Part shown: piece by piece, positions 7,864 through 15,270 of the stretch
Numbering within the stretch: position 1 is the stretch's first letter
Layout of the letters: the number at the start of each line of letters is the position of its first letter
Assembly: GCA_051873875.1 (NCBI GenBank)
Contig: JBJEFI010000015.1
Coordinates: 1 to 20,416 of the forward strand
Direction: 5' to 3'
Origin: JBJEFI01 sp051873875
GTDB lineage: Bacteria > Bacillota > Bacilli > Bacillales > Bacillaceae_G
DNA length: 20,416 bases
Notes under the pieces: generated by a model
What the model was told of the DNA's origin: nothing
Seen by the model: the letters and a program-made list of their open reading frames with translations, nothing else
The model's database searches: none
Position numbers and translations under genes: made by a program

Positions 7864-8580
7864 ATGAAAAAATACGAATTAATATCGAATGAAATGAGAG
7901 AACGAATTAAGAAGAATTTTTATCCAAGTGATCAGCCAATTCCGGATGAGCACAGTCTTTGTGATGAATTCGAATGTAGTCGGATGACAATGAAACGTGC
8001 ACTGGATATATTGGTCATGGAGGGCCTTTTATTTCGCAAACGTGGTCATGGGACATTCATTATTCAATCTTCTATTAAGAAGGATGAAGTTAATGTCATT
8101 AGTGAACAAAGTGTCGGATTATCAAAGCAAATTACAGATCGTGAAATTTCCAGTAAAGTCATTACGTTTGATATTCAATTTCCAACTGCTGAAGTAGCAG
8201 AAGTATTAGCTATAACTTCTGATACACCAGTTTATCATATTGTTCGCTTACGTTGTGTTAATCATGAGCCATACGTTATTGAAAAAACGTATATGCCTGC
8301 ACCGTTAATTCCAGGTATTAATCAACAAGTTTTGAACAAGTCCATATATAATTATATTCAACAAATGCTTGAGTTAAAAATTGGTGGGGCTCATCGTCAA
8401 ATTCGAGCATGTAAACCGAATGGATTAGATCGAAAATATTTAGGGTGTAGTCCGGATGATCCAATTCTTGAAGTTGAACAGGTTGCTTTTTTAACTACTG
8501 GTGTTCCGTTCGAATATTCTTTTTCAAGACATCGTTATGATAAGTTTGTATTCACAACGGTAGCTGTTCCCAAAAGCTAA
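7864..8580 (+). CDS. GntR/HutC family regulator with UTRA domain (GmuR-like), paralogue 1
   Basis: The product is about 238 residues, with an N-terminal winged-helix GntR domain (residues 1-70; SLCDEFECSRMTMKRALDIL as the recognition region and the RKRGHGTFI wing) and a C-terminal UTRA ligand-binding domain from about residue 90. UTRA domains sense phosphorylated sugars or similar ligands and release DNA. The start at 7864 is chosen because AAGGTGG (7852-7858) is spaced correctly for MKKYE, matching the paralogues; an in-frame ATG at 7861 and GTG at 7855 are alternatives. The sequence is closer to paralogue 3 (15476) than to paralogue 2 (12410). It sits after the partial cassette in the same relative place gmuR has in the complete operon, with GH1 missing. 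A terminator follows it. Confidence 0.87.
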   Translation: MKKYELISNEMRERIKKNFYPSDQPIPDEHSLCDEFECSRMTMKRALDILVMEGLLFRKRGHGTFIIQSSIKKDEVNVISEQSVGLSKQITDREISSKVITFDIQFPTAEVAEVLAITSDTPVYHIVRLRCVNHEPYVIEKTYMPAPLIPGINQQVLNKSIYNYIQQMLELKIGGAHRQIRACKPNGLDRKYLGCSPDDPILEVEQVAFLTTGVPFEYSFSRHRYDKFVFTTVAVPKS

Positions 8581-8605
8581 AGCCATTAAATAGTTATATA
8601 GACAG

Positions 8606-8644
8606 AAAACAAAACCATTTTTAAATGATGGTTTTGTTTTTTTT
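8606..8644 (+). terminator. Terminator after GntR paralogue 1
   Basis: AAAACAAAACCAT (8606-8618) is an exact complement of ATGGTTTTGTTTT (8628-8640), with a loop of nine bases and a following T run. Confidence 0.88.
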
Positions 8645-8775
8645 GTTCAAATAGCCTGCTAAATAGCTAAATGTCGGTATTATAACCTATACAATCCCTG
8701 TATTATCGTGGGGAAAATATGTCTAAAATGCGAAAAAGAAAGAAAATGTTTACTTTATGTATATATTTTTTAATT

Positions 8776-8811
8776 TAAATGTCTAGACATTTAGAAAGAA
8801 TTGATTATAAT
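8776..8811 (+). promoter_or_regulatory. Operator-promoter of the complete gmu-like operon
   Basis: TAAATGTCTAGACATTTA (8776-8793) is a perfect 18-base palindrome. It contains the -35 hexamer TAGACA (8784-8789), and TATAAT follows at 8806-8811 with a 16-base spacer. A repressor bound here would occlude RNA polymerase. The same layout, with one mismatch in the palindrome, precedes cassette 1, so both cassettes probably respond to the same GntR-family repressors. Confidence 0.8.
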
Positions 8812-8817
8812 AATAAA

Positions 8818-8831
8818 TGTAAACGTTATTA
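8818..8831 (+). promoter_or_regulatory. cre-like site (CcpA), complete operon
   Basis: TGTAAACGTTATTA resembles the cre consensus and starts seven bases after the -10, exactly as in cassette 1. Catabolite repression by CcpA at this position is inferred; the B. subtilis gmu operon is known to be CcpA-controlled. Confidence 0.55.
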
Positions 8832-8849
8832 AAAGTGTTTATAAGCTAA

Positions 8850-8863
8850 TGTAAGCGTTGTAA
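8850..8863 (+). promoter_or_regulatory. Second, weaker cre-like site
   Basis: TGTAAGCGTTGTAA in the leader shares the TGNAARCG half of the cre consensus but departs in the second half. It could be an auxiliary CcpA roadblock site. Confidence 0.35.
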
Positions 8864-8893
8864 AAAATAGAAAAATATGGGGGCTAGGTTAAG

Positions 8894-9205
8894 ATGAAAA
8901 AGATTTTATTAGCTTGTAGTTCAGGGATGTCAACTAGTTTACTAGTAACAAAGATGCAAAAGTATGCAGATTCAATTGGGGAAGAAGCAAAAATTTGGGC
9001 TGTTGGCCAAGAAAAAGCGAAAGTAGAAATGGCAGATGCGGATGTTGTTTTAATTGGACCACAGATGAGTTTCTTAAAAGGTGAGTTACAAAAAGAAGCT
9101 AACCAATATGGCATCAAAGTAGATGTTATTGACATGATGGCTTACGGTATGGCTGATGGAAAAAAAGCATATGAACAAGCACTTTCTTTAATGGGTGATA
9201 AATAA
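8894..9205 (+). CDS. gmuB: PTS oligo-beta-mannoside/glucoside IIB component
   Basis: This 103-residue lactose/cellobiose-type IIB has the phosphocysteine loop LLACSSGMSTSLL with C8. It accepts phosphate from IIA and hands it to the sugar in IIC, in the cytosol. It is the first gene of an operon whose order (IIB-IIA-IIC-GH1-GntR-ROK-ManA) equals B. subtilis gmuBACDREF, which takes up glucomannan-derived oligosaccharides. GGGGG lies ten bases before the ATG. The stop overlaps the IIA start by one base (TAATG), indicating translational coupling. A near-identical paralogue lies at 5620. Confidence 0.92.
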   Translation: MKKILLACSSGMSTSLLVTKMQKYADSIGEEAKIWAVGQEKAKVEMADADVVLIGPQMSFLKGELQKEANQYGIKVDVIDMMAYGMADGKKAYEQALSLMGDK

Positions 9206-9537
9206 TGGAAAAATTACAACTTGAAAATTTAACAGATGAGCAAATTAGTTTTCAGTTAATATTGCACAGCGGCAATGCTCGCAGCAAAATTATTCAATCT
9301 TTACGTGTATATCGTGAAGGAAAAGTAGAGGAAGCAGATGAGTTATTAGTGCAGGCAGAAGAAGATTTAAGTATTGCACATAATATTCATTTTCAAATGG
9401 TTCAGAAAGAGGCTTCTGGAGAAGAAACAAAATTCTCTTTACTTTTAATGCATTCAGAAGACCATTTAATGTCTACGTTAACAATGAAAGAATTGGTTAA
9501 AGAACTTCTTGCAATTTTTAAGAGTCAAACTAAATAA
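9205..9537 (+). CDS. gmuA: PTS lactose/cellobiose-type IIA component
   Basis: The 110-residue, helical protein is a lactose-type IIA. The active-site segment LLLMHSEDHLM shows the phosphorylatable H83 and the supporting D86 seen in family members such as ChbA. It receives phosphate from HPr and passes it to C8 of IIB. Translation is coupled to IIB through the TAATG overlap, and the IIC gene begins 27 bases downstream. It is the only intact IIA of this type in the window, because the cassette-1 copy is a pseudogene, so it may serve both IIB/IIC pairs. Confidence 0.92.
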   Translation: MEKLQLENLTDEQISFQLILHSGNARSKIIQSLRVYREGKVEEADELLVQAEEDLSIAHNIHFQMVQKEASGEETKFSLLLMHSEDHLMSTLTMKELVKELLAIFKSQTK

Positions 9538-9564
9538 GGTATTTATAGTTGAGGGGGAGCTACT

Positions 9565-10890
9565 TTGTTTGAAAAGTTGAGTAAGTTTTTGATGCCTATT
9601 GCAGGGAAGCTAAATAATAACCGTTACTTAGCTGTATTACGTGACGCATTTATGTTAGCGTTTCCACTTACGGTTTTTGGTTCTATAGTAGTTGTATTGT
9701 TAAATTTACCATTTCTAGATTCATTTTTAAGTGAAACGACGATTACTACACTTCGAGATACATTTGGTGTAGCACAAAGTGCAACAATGAGCATAATGAC
9801 GGTATTTGTTGTCTTTGGTATTGGATATTATTTATCTAAAAGTTATAAAGTAGAGGCTGTTTTTGGTGGTGTTGTAGCGTTTGCGTGTTTCTTATTCTTA
9901 ACACCATTTGTTACTGAAACGGCTAACGGAGAAACTGTATCTGGCGTTCTTTCATTAGATCGTCTTGGTGCAAAGGGAATGTTTTTAGGGATGATAACTG
10001 CCTTTGTTGCGGCAGAAATTTACCGTTTTGTTGTACAAAAAGATATTACAATCAAAATGCCTGATGGTGTACCACCAGCTGTGGCAAAATCATTCGCAGC
10101 TTTAGTACCAGCATTTATTACGTTAACTGTATTTTTAGCCATTCATGCAATTGTAGCTTTAGGGTTTAAAACAAATCTTCACGATGTTATTTATACGATG
10201 ATTCAAGCGCCATTGACAGGTTTAGGTGGTGGAATTATCCCAACATTAATCGTAGTATTTTTCATTCAAGTTTTATGGTTCTTCGGTCTTCATGGACAAA
10301 TTATCATGAACTCTGTAATGGATCCAATTTGGAATACATTAGCAATCGAAAATTTAGATGCTTATACAGCAACTGGAGAAGTTCCAAATATTATCTCAAA
10401 ACCTTTTATGGAAGTGTTTACAGTAGGTATGGGTGGAACAGGTATGACATTAGCAGTAATTGTTGCCATTTTACTATTTATTAAATCGAAACAAATGAAG
10501 GAAGTAGCAAAATTAGGGGCTGCGCCTGGTATTTTCAACGTAAATGAACCAATTATCTTTGGTTTACCAGTTGTTATGAACCCATTAATTATTATTCCTT
10601 GGATTTTAGCACCGATGGTAGTTGTTGGATTTACATACTTTGTTATGAGTATCGGTCTTGTACCGCCGCCAACAGGGGTAACTGTTCCATGGACAGTACC
10701 AATTGGAATAAGTGGTTATTTAGCCACTAACTCATTGTGGGGATCTGCTTTACAATTTGTAAACTTCTTTATTGTATTAGCTATCTGGTTACCATTCTTG
10801 AAAATCATTGATCGAGCAAATATGCAAAAAGAATTACAATTACAATCTCAATCTCAATCACAATCAACTAGCAACGAAACAACAATGTAA
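9565..10890 (+). CDS. gmuC: PTS oligo-beta-mannoside/glucoside IIC permease
   Basis: The 441-residue membrane protein is a ChbC/CelB-type IIC with about ten hydrophobic segments, FGLHGQI at residue 241 onward (H243) and NEPIIFG at 327 (E328), the residues expected to bind the disaccharide. It translocates the sugar for phosphorylation by IIB. The TTG at 9565 is preceded by GAGGGGGAG, so the non-ATG start is well supported. The C-terminal tail carries a low-complexity Q/S repeat (about residues 423-434) encoded by CAATCT/CAATCA hexamers, absent from the paralogue at 6337. It is followed 23 bases later by the GH1 gene. Confidence 0.93.
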   Translation: MFEKLSKFLMPIAGKLNNNRYLAVLRDAFMLAFPLTVFGSIVVVLLNLPFLDSFLSETTITTLRDTFGVAQSATMSIMTVFVVFGIGYYLSKSYKVEAVFGGVVAFACFLFLTPFVTETANGETVSGVLSLDRLGAKGMFLGMITAFVAAEIYRFVVQKDITIKMPDGVPPAVAKSFAALVPAFITLTVFLAIHAIVALGFKTNLHDVIYTMIQAPLTGLGGGIIPTLIVVFFIQVLWFFGLHGQIIMNSVMDPIWNTLAIENLDAYTATGEVPNIISKPFMEVFTVGMGGTGMTLAVIVAILLFIKSKQMKEVAKLGAAPGIFNVNEPIIFGLPVVMNPLIIIPWILAPMVVVGFTYFVMSIGLVPPPTGVTVPWTVPIGISGYLATNSLWGSALQFVNFFIVLAIWLPFLKIIDRANMQKELQLQSQSQSQSTSNETTM

Positions 10891-10913
10891 ATTAATGATA
10901 AGGAGATTATATT

Positions 10914-12317
10914 TTGAAAATGAATAATAAAATTACATATCACTTTCCTGAGAATTTTTGGTGGGGATCAGCAGCATCTGCTACCCAAACAGAAGGAGCT
11001 TCAAATATAGATGGTAAAGGTAAAAATATTTGGGACCATTGGTTTGAAGAGCAACCAAATCGTTTCTTTGATGGTGTTGGTCCAGAGAAGACTTCTCAAT
11101 TTTATACAAAATATAAAGAAGATATCGCTTTAATGAAAGAAATTGGTCATAATTCATTCCGTATGTCCATTTCCTGGTCACGTATGTTCCCAAATGGAAC
11201 AGGTGAAGTCAATCCAAAAGCGATCGAGTTCTACAACAACGTTATTAATGAATTAATTGCAAACGATATTGAGCCATTCGTGGGATTGTTCCACTTTGAT
11301 ATGCCAATGGCTATGCAAGAAATTGGTGGGTGGAATAATCGTAAAGTAGTTGATGCTTATGTGCAATATGCAACAACTTGCTTTAAAGAGTTTGGTGATC
11401 GTGTTAAGAAATGGTTTACACACAATGAACCGATTGTTCCAGTTGAGGGTGGTTATTTATATGACTTCCATTATCCGAATGAAGTAAATTTTCGCAAAGC
11501 TGTTCAAGTTGCTTATCATACTATGCTCTCTAGTGCAAAAGCGATTGAAGCATATAAGCGTCTTAATTTAGGTGGGAAAATTGGCATTATTTTAAACTTG
11601 ACTCCTTCCTATCCAAGAAGTCAGCATCCGGCCGATGTGAAAGCATCAATTATTTGTGACGCATTCTTTAATAGATCCTTTTTAGATCCTTCTGTTAAAG
11701 GTGAGTTTCCAATTGAATTGATTGAAATTTTGAAAGAAAAAGATTATTTACCAGTAATTGAAGATGGGGATTTAGACATTATTAAAAATAACACGGTTGA
11801 TTTACTTGGCATCAATTATTACCAACCACGTCGTGTAAAAGCGAAAGAAAATATGCCAAATCCAGATGGTCCATTCATGCCAGATTATTACTTCGATAAT
11901 TATGTAATGCCTGGTCGTAAAATGAACCCGCATAGAGGCTGGGAAATTTACGAAAAAGGAATTTATGATATCTTAATTAACCTAAAAGAAAATTATGGAA
12001 ATATTGAGTGTTTCATTTCAGAAAATGGAATGGGTGTTGAAGGAGAAGAAAAATTCCGTAATGCGGACGGGATGATTGAAGATGACTATCGGATTGAATT
12101 CATTAAAGAACATTTGAAGTGGGTGCATGTTGCAATTCAAGAAGGGTCTAATGTTAAAGGATATCATTTATGGACGTTCATGGATAACTGGTCATGGTCA
12201 AATGCATATAAAAATCGTTATGGGTTTGTTTCAGTAAACCTTGATAAGGATGGAGAACGTTCTATTAAAAAGAGTGGATATTGGATTAAAGCTGTTTCCG
12301 AAAACAATGGTTTCTAA
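10914..12317 (+). CDS. gmuD: GH1 6-phospho-beta-glucosidase
   Basis: This 467-residue cytosolic enzyme has the full glycoside hydrolase family 1 layout: an N-terminal FPENFWWGSAASATQTEG, the acid/base glutamate in THNEP (E172) and the nucleophile in SENG (E370). It cleaves the phosphorylated disaccharide delivered by the PTS into a hexose 6-phosphate and a free hexose. The loop that binds the 6-phosphate reads NWSWSNAYKNRYG (425-437). Compared with the common SNGYxKRYG form, the lysine is shifted by one residue and asparagine takes its usual place. The TTG at 10914 fits AGGAG at 10901-10905 (8-base spacing) better than the ATG at 10920. A strong terminator hairpin lies between this gene and the repressor gene, so downstream expression may be attenuated. 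Cassette 1 has no counterpart. Confidence 0.9.
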   Translation: MKMNNKITYHFPENFWWGSAASATQTEGASNIDGKGKNIWDHWFEEQPNRFFDGVGPEKTSQFYTKYKEDIALMKEIGHNSFRMSISWSRMFPNGTGEVNPKAIEFYNNVINELIANDIEPFVGLFHFDMPMAMQEIGGWNNRKVVDAYVQYATTCFKEFGDRVKKWFTHNEPIVPVEGGYLYDFHYPNEVNFRKAVQVAYHTMLSSAKAIEAYKRLNLGGKIGIILNLTPSYPRSQHPADVKASIICDAFFNRSFLDPSVKGEFPIELIEILKEKDYLPVIEDGDLDIIKNNTVDLLGINYYQPRRVKAKENMPNPDGPFMPDYYFDNYVMPGRKMNPHRGWEIYEKGIYDILINLKENYGNIECFISENGMGVEGEEKFRNADGMIEDDYRIEFIKEHLKWVHVAIQEGSNVKGYHLWTFMDNWSWSNAYKNRYGFVSVNLDKDGERSIKKSGYWIKAVSENNGF

Positions 12318-12338
12318 TTTTAATATCGTTTCTATCAC

Positions 12339-12372
12339 AAAAAAAAGATGGTGAAGTTTACCATCTTTTTTT
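12339..12372 (+). terminator. Terminator inside the gmu-like operon
   Basis: AAAAAAAGATGGT pairs with ACCATCTTTTTTT across a GAAGTTT loop, and the T-rich arm doubles as a terminator tail. It lies between GH1 and the repressor gene, so it should reduce read-through into the repressor, kinase and isomerase genes, or these may have their own start. Confidence 0.85.
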
Positions 12373-12409
12373 CCTAAAGATGCGCAATAAATTCAAAGGG
12401 GGGATCAAA

Positions 12410-13126
12410 ATGACAAAATATGAAAATATATCAAAGGAAATGAAACATAGAATCAGAAGTGACTATTATTTGGCTGATGAACCTATTCCCAATGAATTTG
12501 ATTTAGCAACTGAATTTGGATGTAGTCGTATGACAGTAAAAAGAGCATTAGATGTTTTGGTTCGGGAAGGTTTTATTTTTCGAAAACAAGGTCATGGGAC
12601 TTTTATTATAAAGTCTCCAATTCGAGATAGTGAAGTTAGTGTCATAAGCGAAGAGAATTTAGGTTTTTTTAATTTAGTGAAAGATAAAATTGTTTCGAGT
12701 AAGATTATTACCTTTGAAATTGAATTCCCTTCAGAAACTGTTGCTAAATATCTTTGTATTAGTATGGAAACGCCTGTTTACCATATTGTTCGTTTAAGGA
12801 TTGTGGAAGGAGAACCATTTGTTATTGAAAAAACATATATGCCGTCCACACTCATTACTGGAATTAACGAGGATATATTAAATACCTCTATCTATAATCA
12901 TATCAAGGAAAATTTAGGCTTAGAGATGAGTGGAGCGCATAGGAAAATAAGAGCCTGTAAATCGACAGAATTAGATCAAAAGTATTTAGAATGCCAAGCA
13001 GATGATCCAGTACTTGAAGTTGAGCAGGTAGGATTTTTGGTTACAGGAACTCCCTTTGAGTATTCTTTTTCAAGACATCGTTATGATCGATTTGTGTTTA
13101 CAACGGTAGCAACTACAAAAAAATAA
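12410..13126 (+). CDS. gmuR: GntR/HutC family repressor of the gmu-like operon, paralogue 2
   Basis: The 238-residue protein has the GntR winged helix (DLATEFGCSRMTVKRALDVL, wing RKQGHGTFI) and a UTRA effector domain with the conserved ending FEYSFSRHRYDRFVFTTV. By position it is the orthologue of GmuR, which represses the glucomannan operon until a phosphorylated sugar binds. The likely target is the TGTCTAGACA palindrome before the operon, and probably its near copy before cassette 1. The ATG at 12410 has AAAGGGGGG at 12396-12404; an in-frame ATG at 12380 lacks a ribosome site. It differs more from paralogues 1 and 3 than they do from each other. The kinase gene begins 25 bases downstream. 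Confidence 0.9.
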   Translation: MTKYENISKEMKHRIRSDYYLADEPIPNEFDLATEFGCSRMTVKRALDVLVREGFIFRKQGHGTFIIKSPIRDSEVSVISEENLGFFNLVKDKIVSSKIITFEIEFPSETVAKYLCISMETPVYHIVRLRIVEGEPFVIEKTYMPSTLITGINEDILNTSIYNHIKENLGLEMSGAHRKIRACKSTELDQKYLECQADDPVLEVEQVGFLVTGTPFEYSFSRHRYDRFVFTTVATTKK

Positions 13127-13151
13127 CAAGTTAAATCAAGGAGGTACTTAC

Positions 13152-14042
13152 ATGCTTTTTGGGGCAATCGAAGCTGGCGGTACAAAGTTTGTATGTGCTT
13201 ATGGAAATGAAGACGGAACAATTATAGAAAGAATATCTATTCCTACTACTAATCCAAAGGAAACAATGGAACAAGTATTGGAATTTTTTAAGAAGCATAA
13301 AATAAGTGCTCTTGGGGTAGGGGCATTTGGACCGGTTGTCATTAATGTCGATGAACCTAACTATGGAATGATTACTTCTACACCAAAACTTGCATGGAGG
13401 AACTTTCCGCTTCTAAAAACGCTTCAAGAACAGTTAAAAATTCCTATTGGATTTAATACAGATGTAAATGCAGCTGCACTTGGCGAAGCCACATACGGTG
13501 CCGCAAAAGGTTTAGACAGCTGTATATATATAACCATCGGAACAGGAATAGGTGCTGGGGCAGTTGTGCAAGGCAAATTACTTCAAGGTTTATCCCATCC
13601 AGAAATGGGTCATATTTTAGTCAAACGACACAAAGATGATTTGTATAGTGGAAAATGTCCGTATCATAAGGATTGTCTAGAGGGGCTAGCAGCTGGACCA
13701 GCCATTGAAGCACGTTGGGGAGCGAAGGGGATTGATTTACAAGATCGTGAAGAAGTTTGGAAACTAGAAGGTTATTACATTGCTCAAGCACTTATGCAAT
13801 ATATATTAATTCTTTCACCTAAGAAAATTATTCTTGGTGGCGGTGTTATGAAGCAAAAGCAGATTTTTCCGTACATTTATAAAAATTTAAAAGAGCTATT
13901 AAATGGTTATGTTGATGTACCAGAACTTACGAATGAAATAGAAAATTATATTGTTAGTCCTGAATTAGAGGATAATGCCGGGATTACAGGGGCGCTTCTG
14001 TTAGCGATTGAAGCATTTAAAGAACAAGGCAAAAGCGTATAA
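13152..14042 (+). CDS. gmuE: ROK-family sugar kinase (fructokinase/mannokinase type)
   Basis: This 296-residue cytosolic ROK kinase shows the ATP-binding EAGGTKF motif (residues 7-13), the catalytic aspartate in NTDVNAA (D104), the glycine-rich TIGTGIGAG (128-136), and a zinc-site region with H154, C169, H172 and C175. B. subtilis YdhR (GmuE) is the closest family reference and phosphorylates fructose and mannose. In this operon it would phosphorylate the free hexose released by GH1, feeding mannose 6-phosphate to the isomerase. The ATG at 13152 follows AGGAGG. The isomerase gene starts 23 bases after the stop. All key residues appear intact. Confidence 0.9.
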   Translation: MLFGAIEAGGTKFVCAYGNEDGTIIERISIPTTNPKETMEQVLEFFKKHKISALGVGAFGPVVINVDEPNYGMITSTPKLAWRNFPLLKTLQEQLKIPIGFNTDVNAAALGEATYGAAKGLDSCIYITIGTGIGAGAVVQGKLLQGLSHPEMGHILVKRHKDDLYSGKCPYHKDCLEGLAAGPAIEARWGAKGIDLQDREEVWKLEGYYIAQALMQYILILSPKKIILGGGVMKQKQIFPYIYKNLKELLNGYVDVPELTNEIENYIVSPELEDNAGITGALLLAIEAFKEQGKSV

Positions 14043-14065
14043 ATTCAACTTGGAGGTAAAAGACA

Positions 14066-15010
14066 TTGCAACCATTATTTTTACAACCCGTATTTAAAGA
14101 GCGAATTTGGGGAGGAACGGCTTTAAGAGATTGCTATAATTATAATATCCCTTCTGAACATACAGGGGAGTGTTGGGCGATTTCGGCACACCCAAACGGA
14201 CCATCTGTTGTTCAAAATGGTTCGTTTGCAGGGGAAACATTAGATGTATTATGGAAAAAGTGTCCTGAACTATTTGGAAATCCACCAGAAGCGGTATTTC
14301 CACTACTAACAAAAATTTTAGATGCTAATATGGATTTATCTGTTCAAGTACACCCAGATGATTCCTATGCAAAGATAAATGAAAATGGGGAGTTAGGAAA
14401 AACCGAATGTTGGTATGTGATTGACTGTAAAGAAGATGCACATCTCATTTTTGGACATACGGCGAAAACAAAGGATGAGTTACGACAACAAATGAAGGAT
14501 GGAAATTGGGATAAATTATTGCAACGAGTGAAAATTAAGCCAGGTGATTTCTTTTATGTACCAAGTGGAACTGTTCATGCATTATGCGAAGGTACGCTTA
14601 TATTAGAAACACAACAAAGCTCCGATACGACTTATCGCATGTATGATTATAATCGTAGGGACGCTAACGGCAAACTTAGAGAGCTACATCTTGAGAAATC
14701 AATTGATGTGACTACTGTTCCTCATAAGGTTACAAATACTAAGCCTATTATTGAAAAGAAAGAGAATGTAGAAGTGACTACTTTTGTAGTATCTAAGTTC
14801 TTTTCTGTTTACAAGTGGGATATAACAGGTCGCGCTTCATTTGAAGAAAAAGAAAAGTATTTATTATGTAGTGTCATTGATGGTGAAGGGACATTGACAC
14901 ATGATGGTCAAGAGTATGTGTTAGCAAAAGGAATGCACTTTATTCTTCCAGTACAATTTGGTAAGTTTGAGATTAATGGTTTAGTAGAATTAATCGTTTC
15001 ACATGTGTAA
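14066..15010 (+). CDS. gmuF: Mannose-6-phosphate isomerase, class I
   Basis: The 314-residue enzyme interconverts mannose 6-phosphate and fructose 6-phosphate. Zinc ligands of class I (cupin-type) isomerases are visible in QVHPDD (Q94, H96), KTECWY (E114) and VPSGTVHAL (H171), with the active-site region around RMYDYNR (191-197). The length fits the short Bacillus ManA/GmuF type. The start is TTG at 14066, supported by GGAGG at 14052-14056. It is the last gene of the operon here; in B. subtilis the endomannanase gmuG would follow, but no such gene exists in this window. A CAGCTG hairpin terminator lies about 115 bases downstream. Confidence 0.92.
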   Translation: MQPLFLQPVFKERIWGGTALRDCYNYNIPSEHTGECWAISAHPNGPSVVQNGSFAGETLDVLWKKCPELFGNPPEAVFPLLTKILDANMDLSVQVHPDDSYAKINENGELGKTECWYVIDCKEDAHLIFGHTAKTKDELRQQMKDGNWDKLLQRVKIKPGDFFYVPSGTVHALCEGTLILETQQSSDTTYRMYDYNRRDANGKLRELHLEKSIDVTTVPHKVTNTKPIIEKKENVEVTTFVVSKFFSVYKWDITGRASFEEKEKYLLCSVIDGEGTLTHDGQEYVLAKGMHFILPVQFGKFEINGLVELIVSHV

Positions 15011-15126
15011 AATATTCGAATAAAAAAGGCTTTTGAAAACGATGCAAATTACCATAATAGAAACATGTAAGAAAAAGGAATGAGACGTGAAAGTAAACTT
15101 ATCTGAATATTGAAAAATATTATTTC

Positions 15127-15175
15127 CAGCTGATTGTTGTAGGCAACTAAAAAGCCAACATGCAGCTGTCTTTTT
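15127..15175 (+). terminator. Probable terminator of the gmu-like operon
   Basis: Two CAGCTG blocks (15127-15132 and 15163-15168) form the base of a hairpin, with inner TGTT/AACA and GGC/GCC pairing around an AACTAAAAA loop, followed by CTTTTT. The distance from the isomerase stop is about 115 bases. Confidence 0.7.
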
Positions 15176-15270
15176 AATCCCGTTCTAACTGACACTAAGA
15201 GCCCGATTGGTTCAACTAAGCCTCGGTGGGAGATGAAAGAAAACTCTCATTGATGGAAGTTTCACTTTAT
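15172..15270 (+). repeat. Dispersed non-coding repeat, copy 2 (best preserved)
   Basis: The copy starts TTTTAATCCCGTTCTAACTG, directly at the T run of the terminator, and ends GATGGAAGTTTCACTTTAT. An internal hairpin TGGGAG (15227-15232) / CTCTCA (15244-15249) encloses an ATGAAAGAAAA loop. Both ends match the 17782-17835 copy closely, and both ends plus the GTGGGAGATGAAA block match the 2121-2228 copy. Confidence 0.7.

Noticed and set aside
8884..9135. Minus-strand open frame opposite the IIB gene
   Set aside because: It is the reverse-strand shadow of a conserved PTS IIB gene and has no ribosome site or family features.
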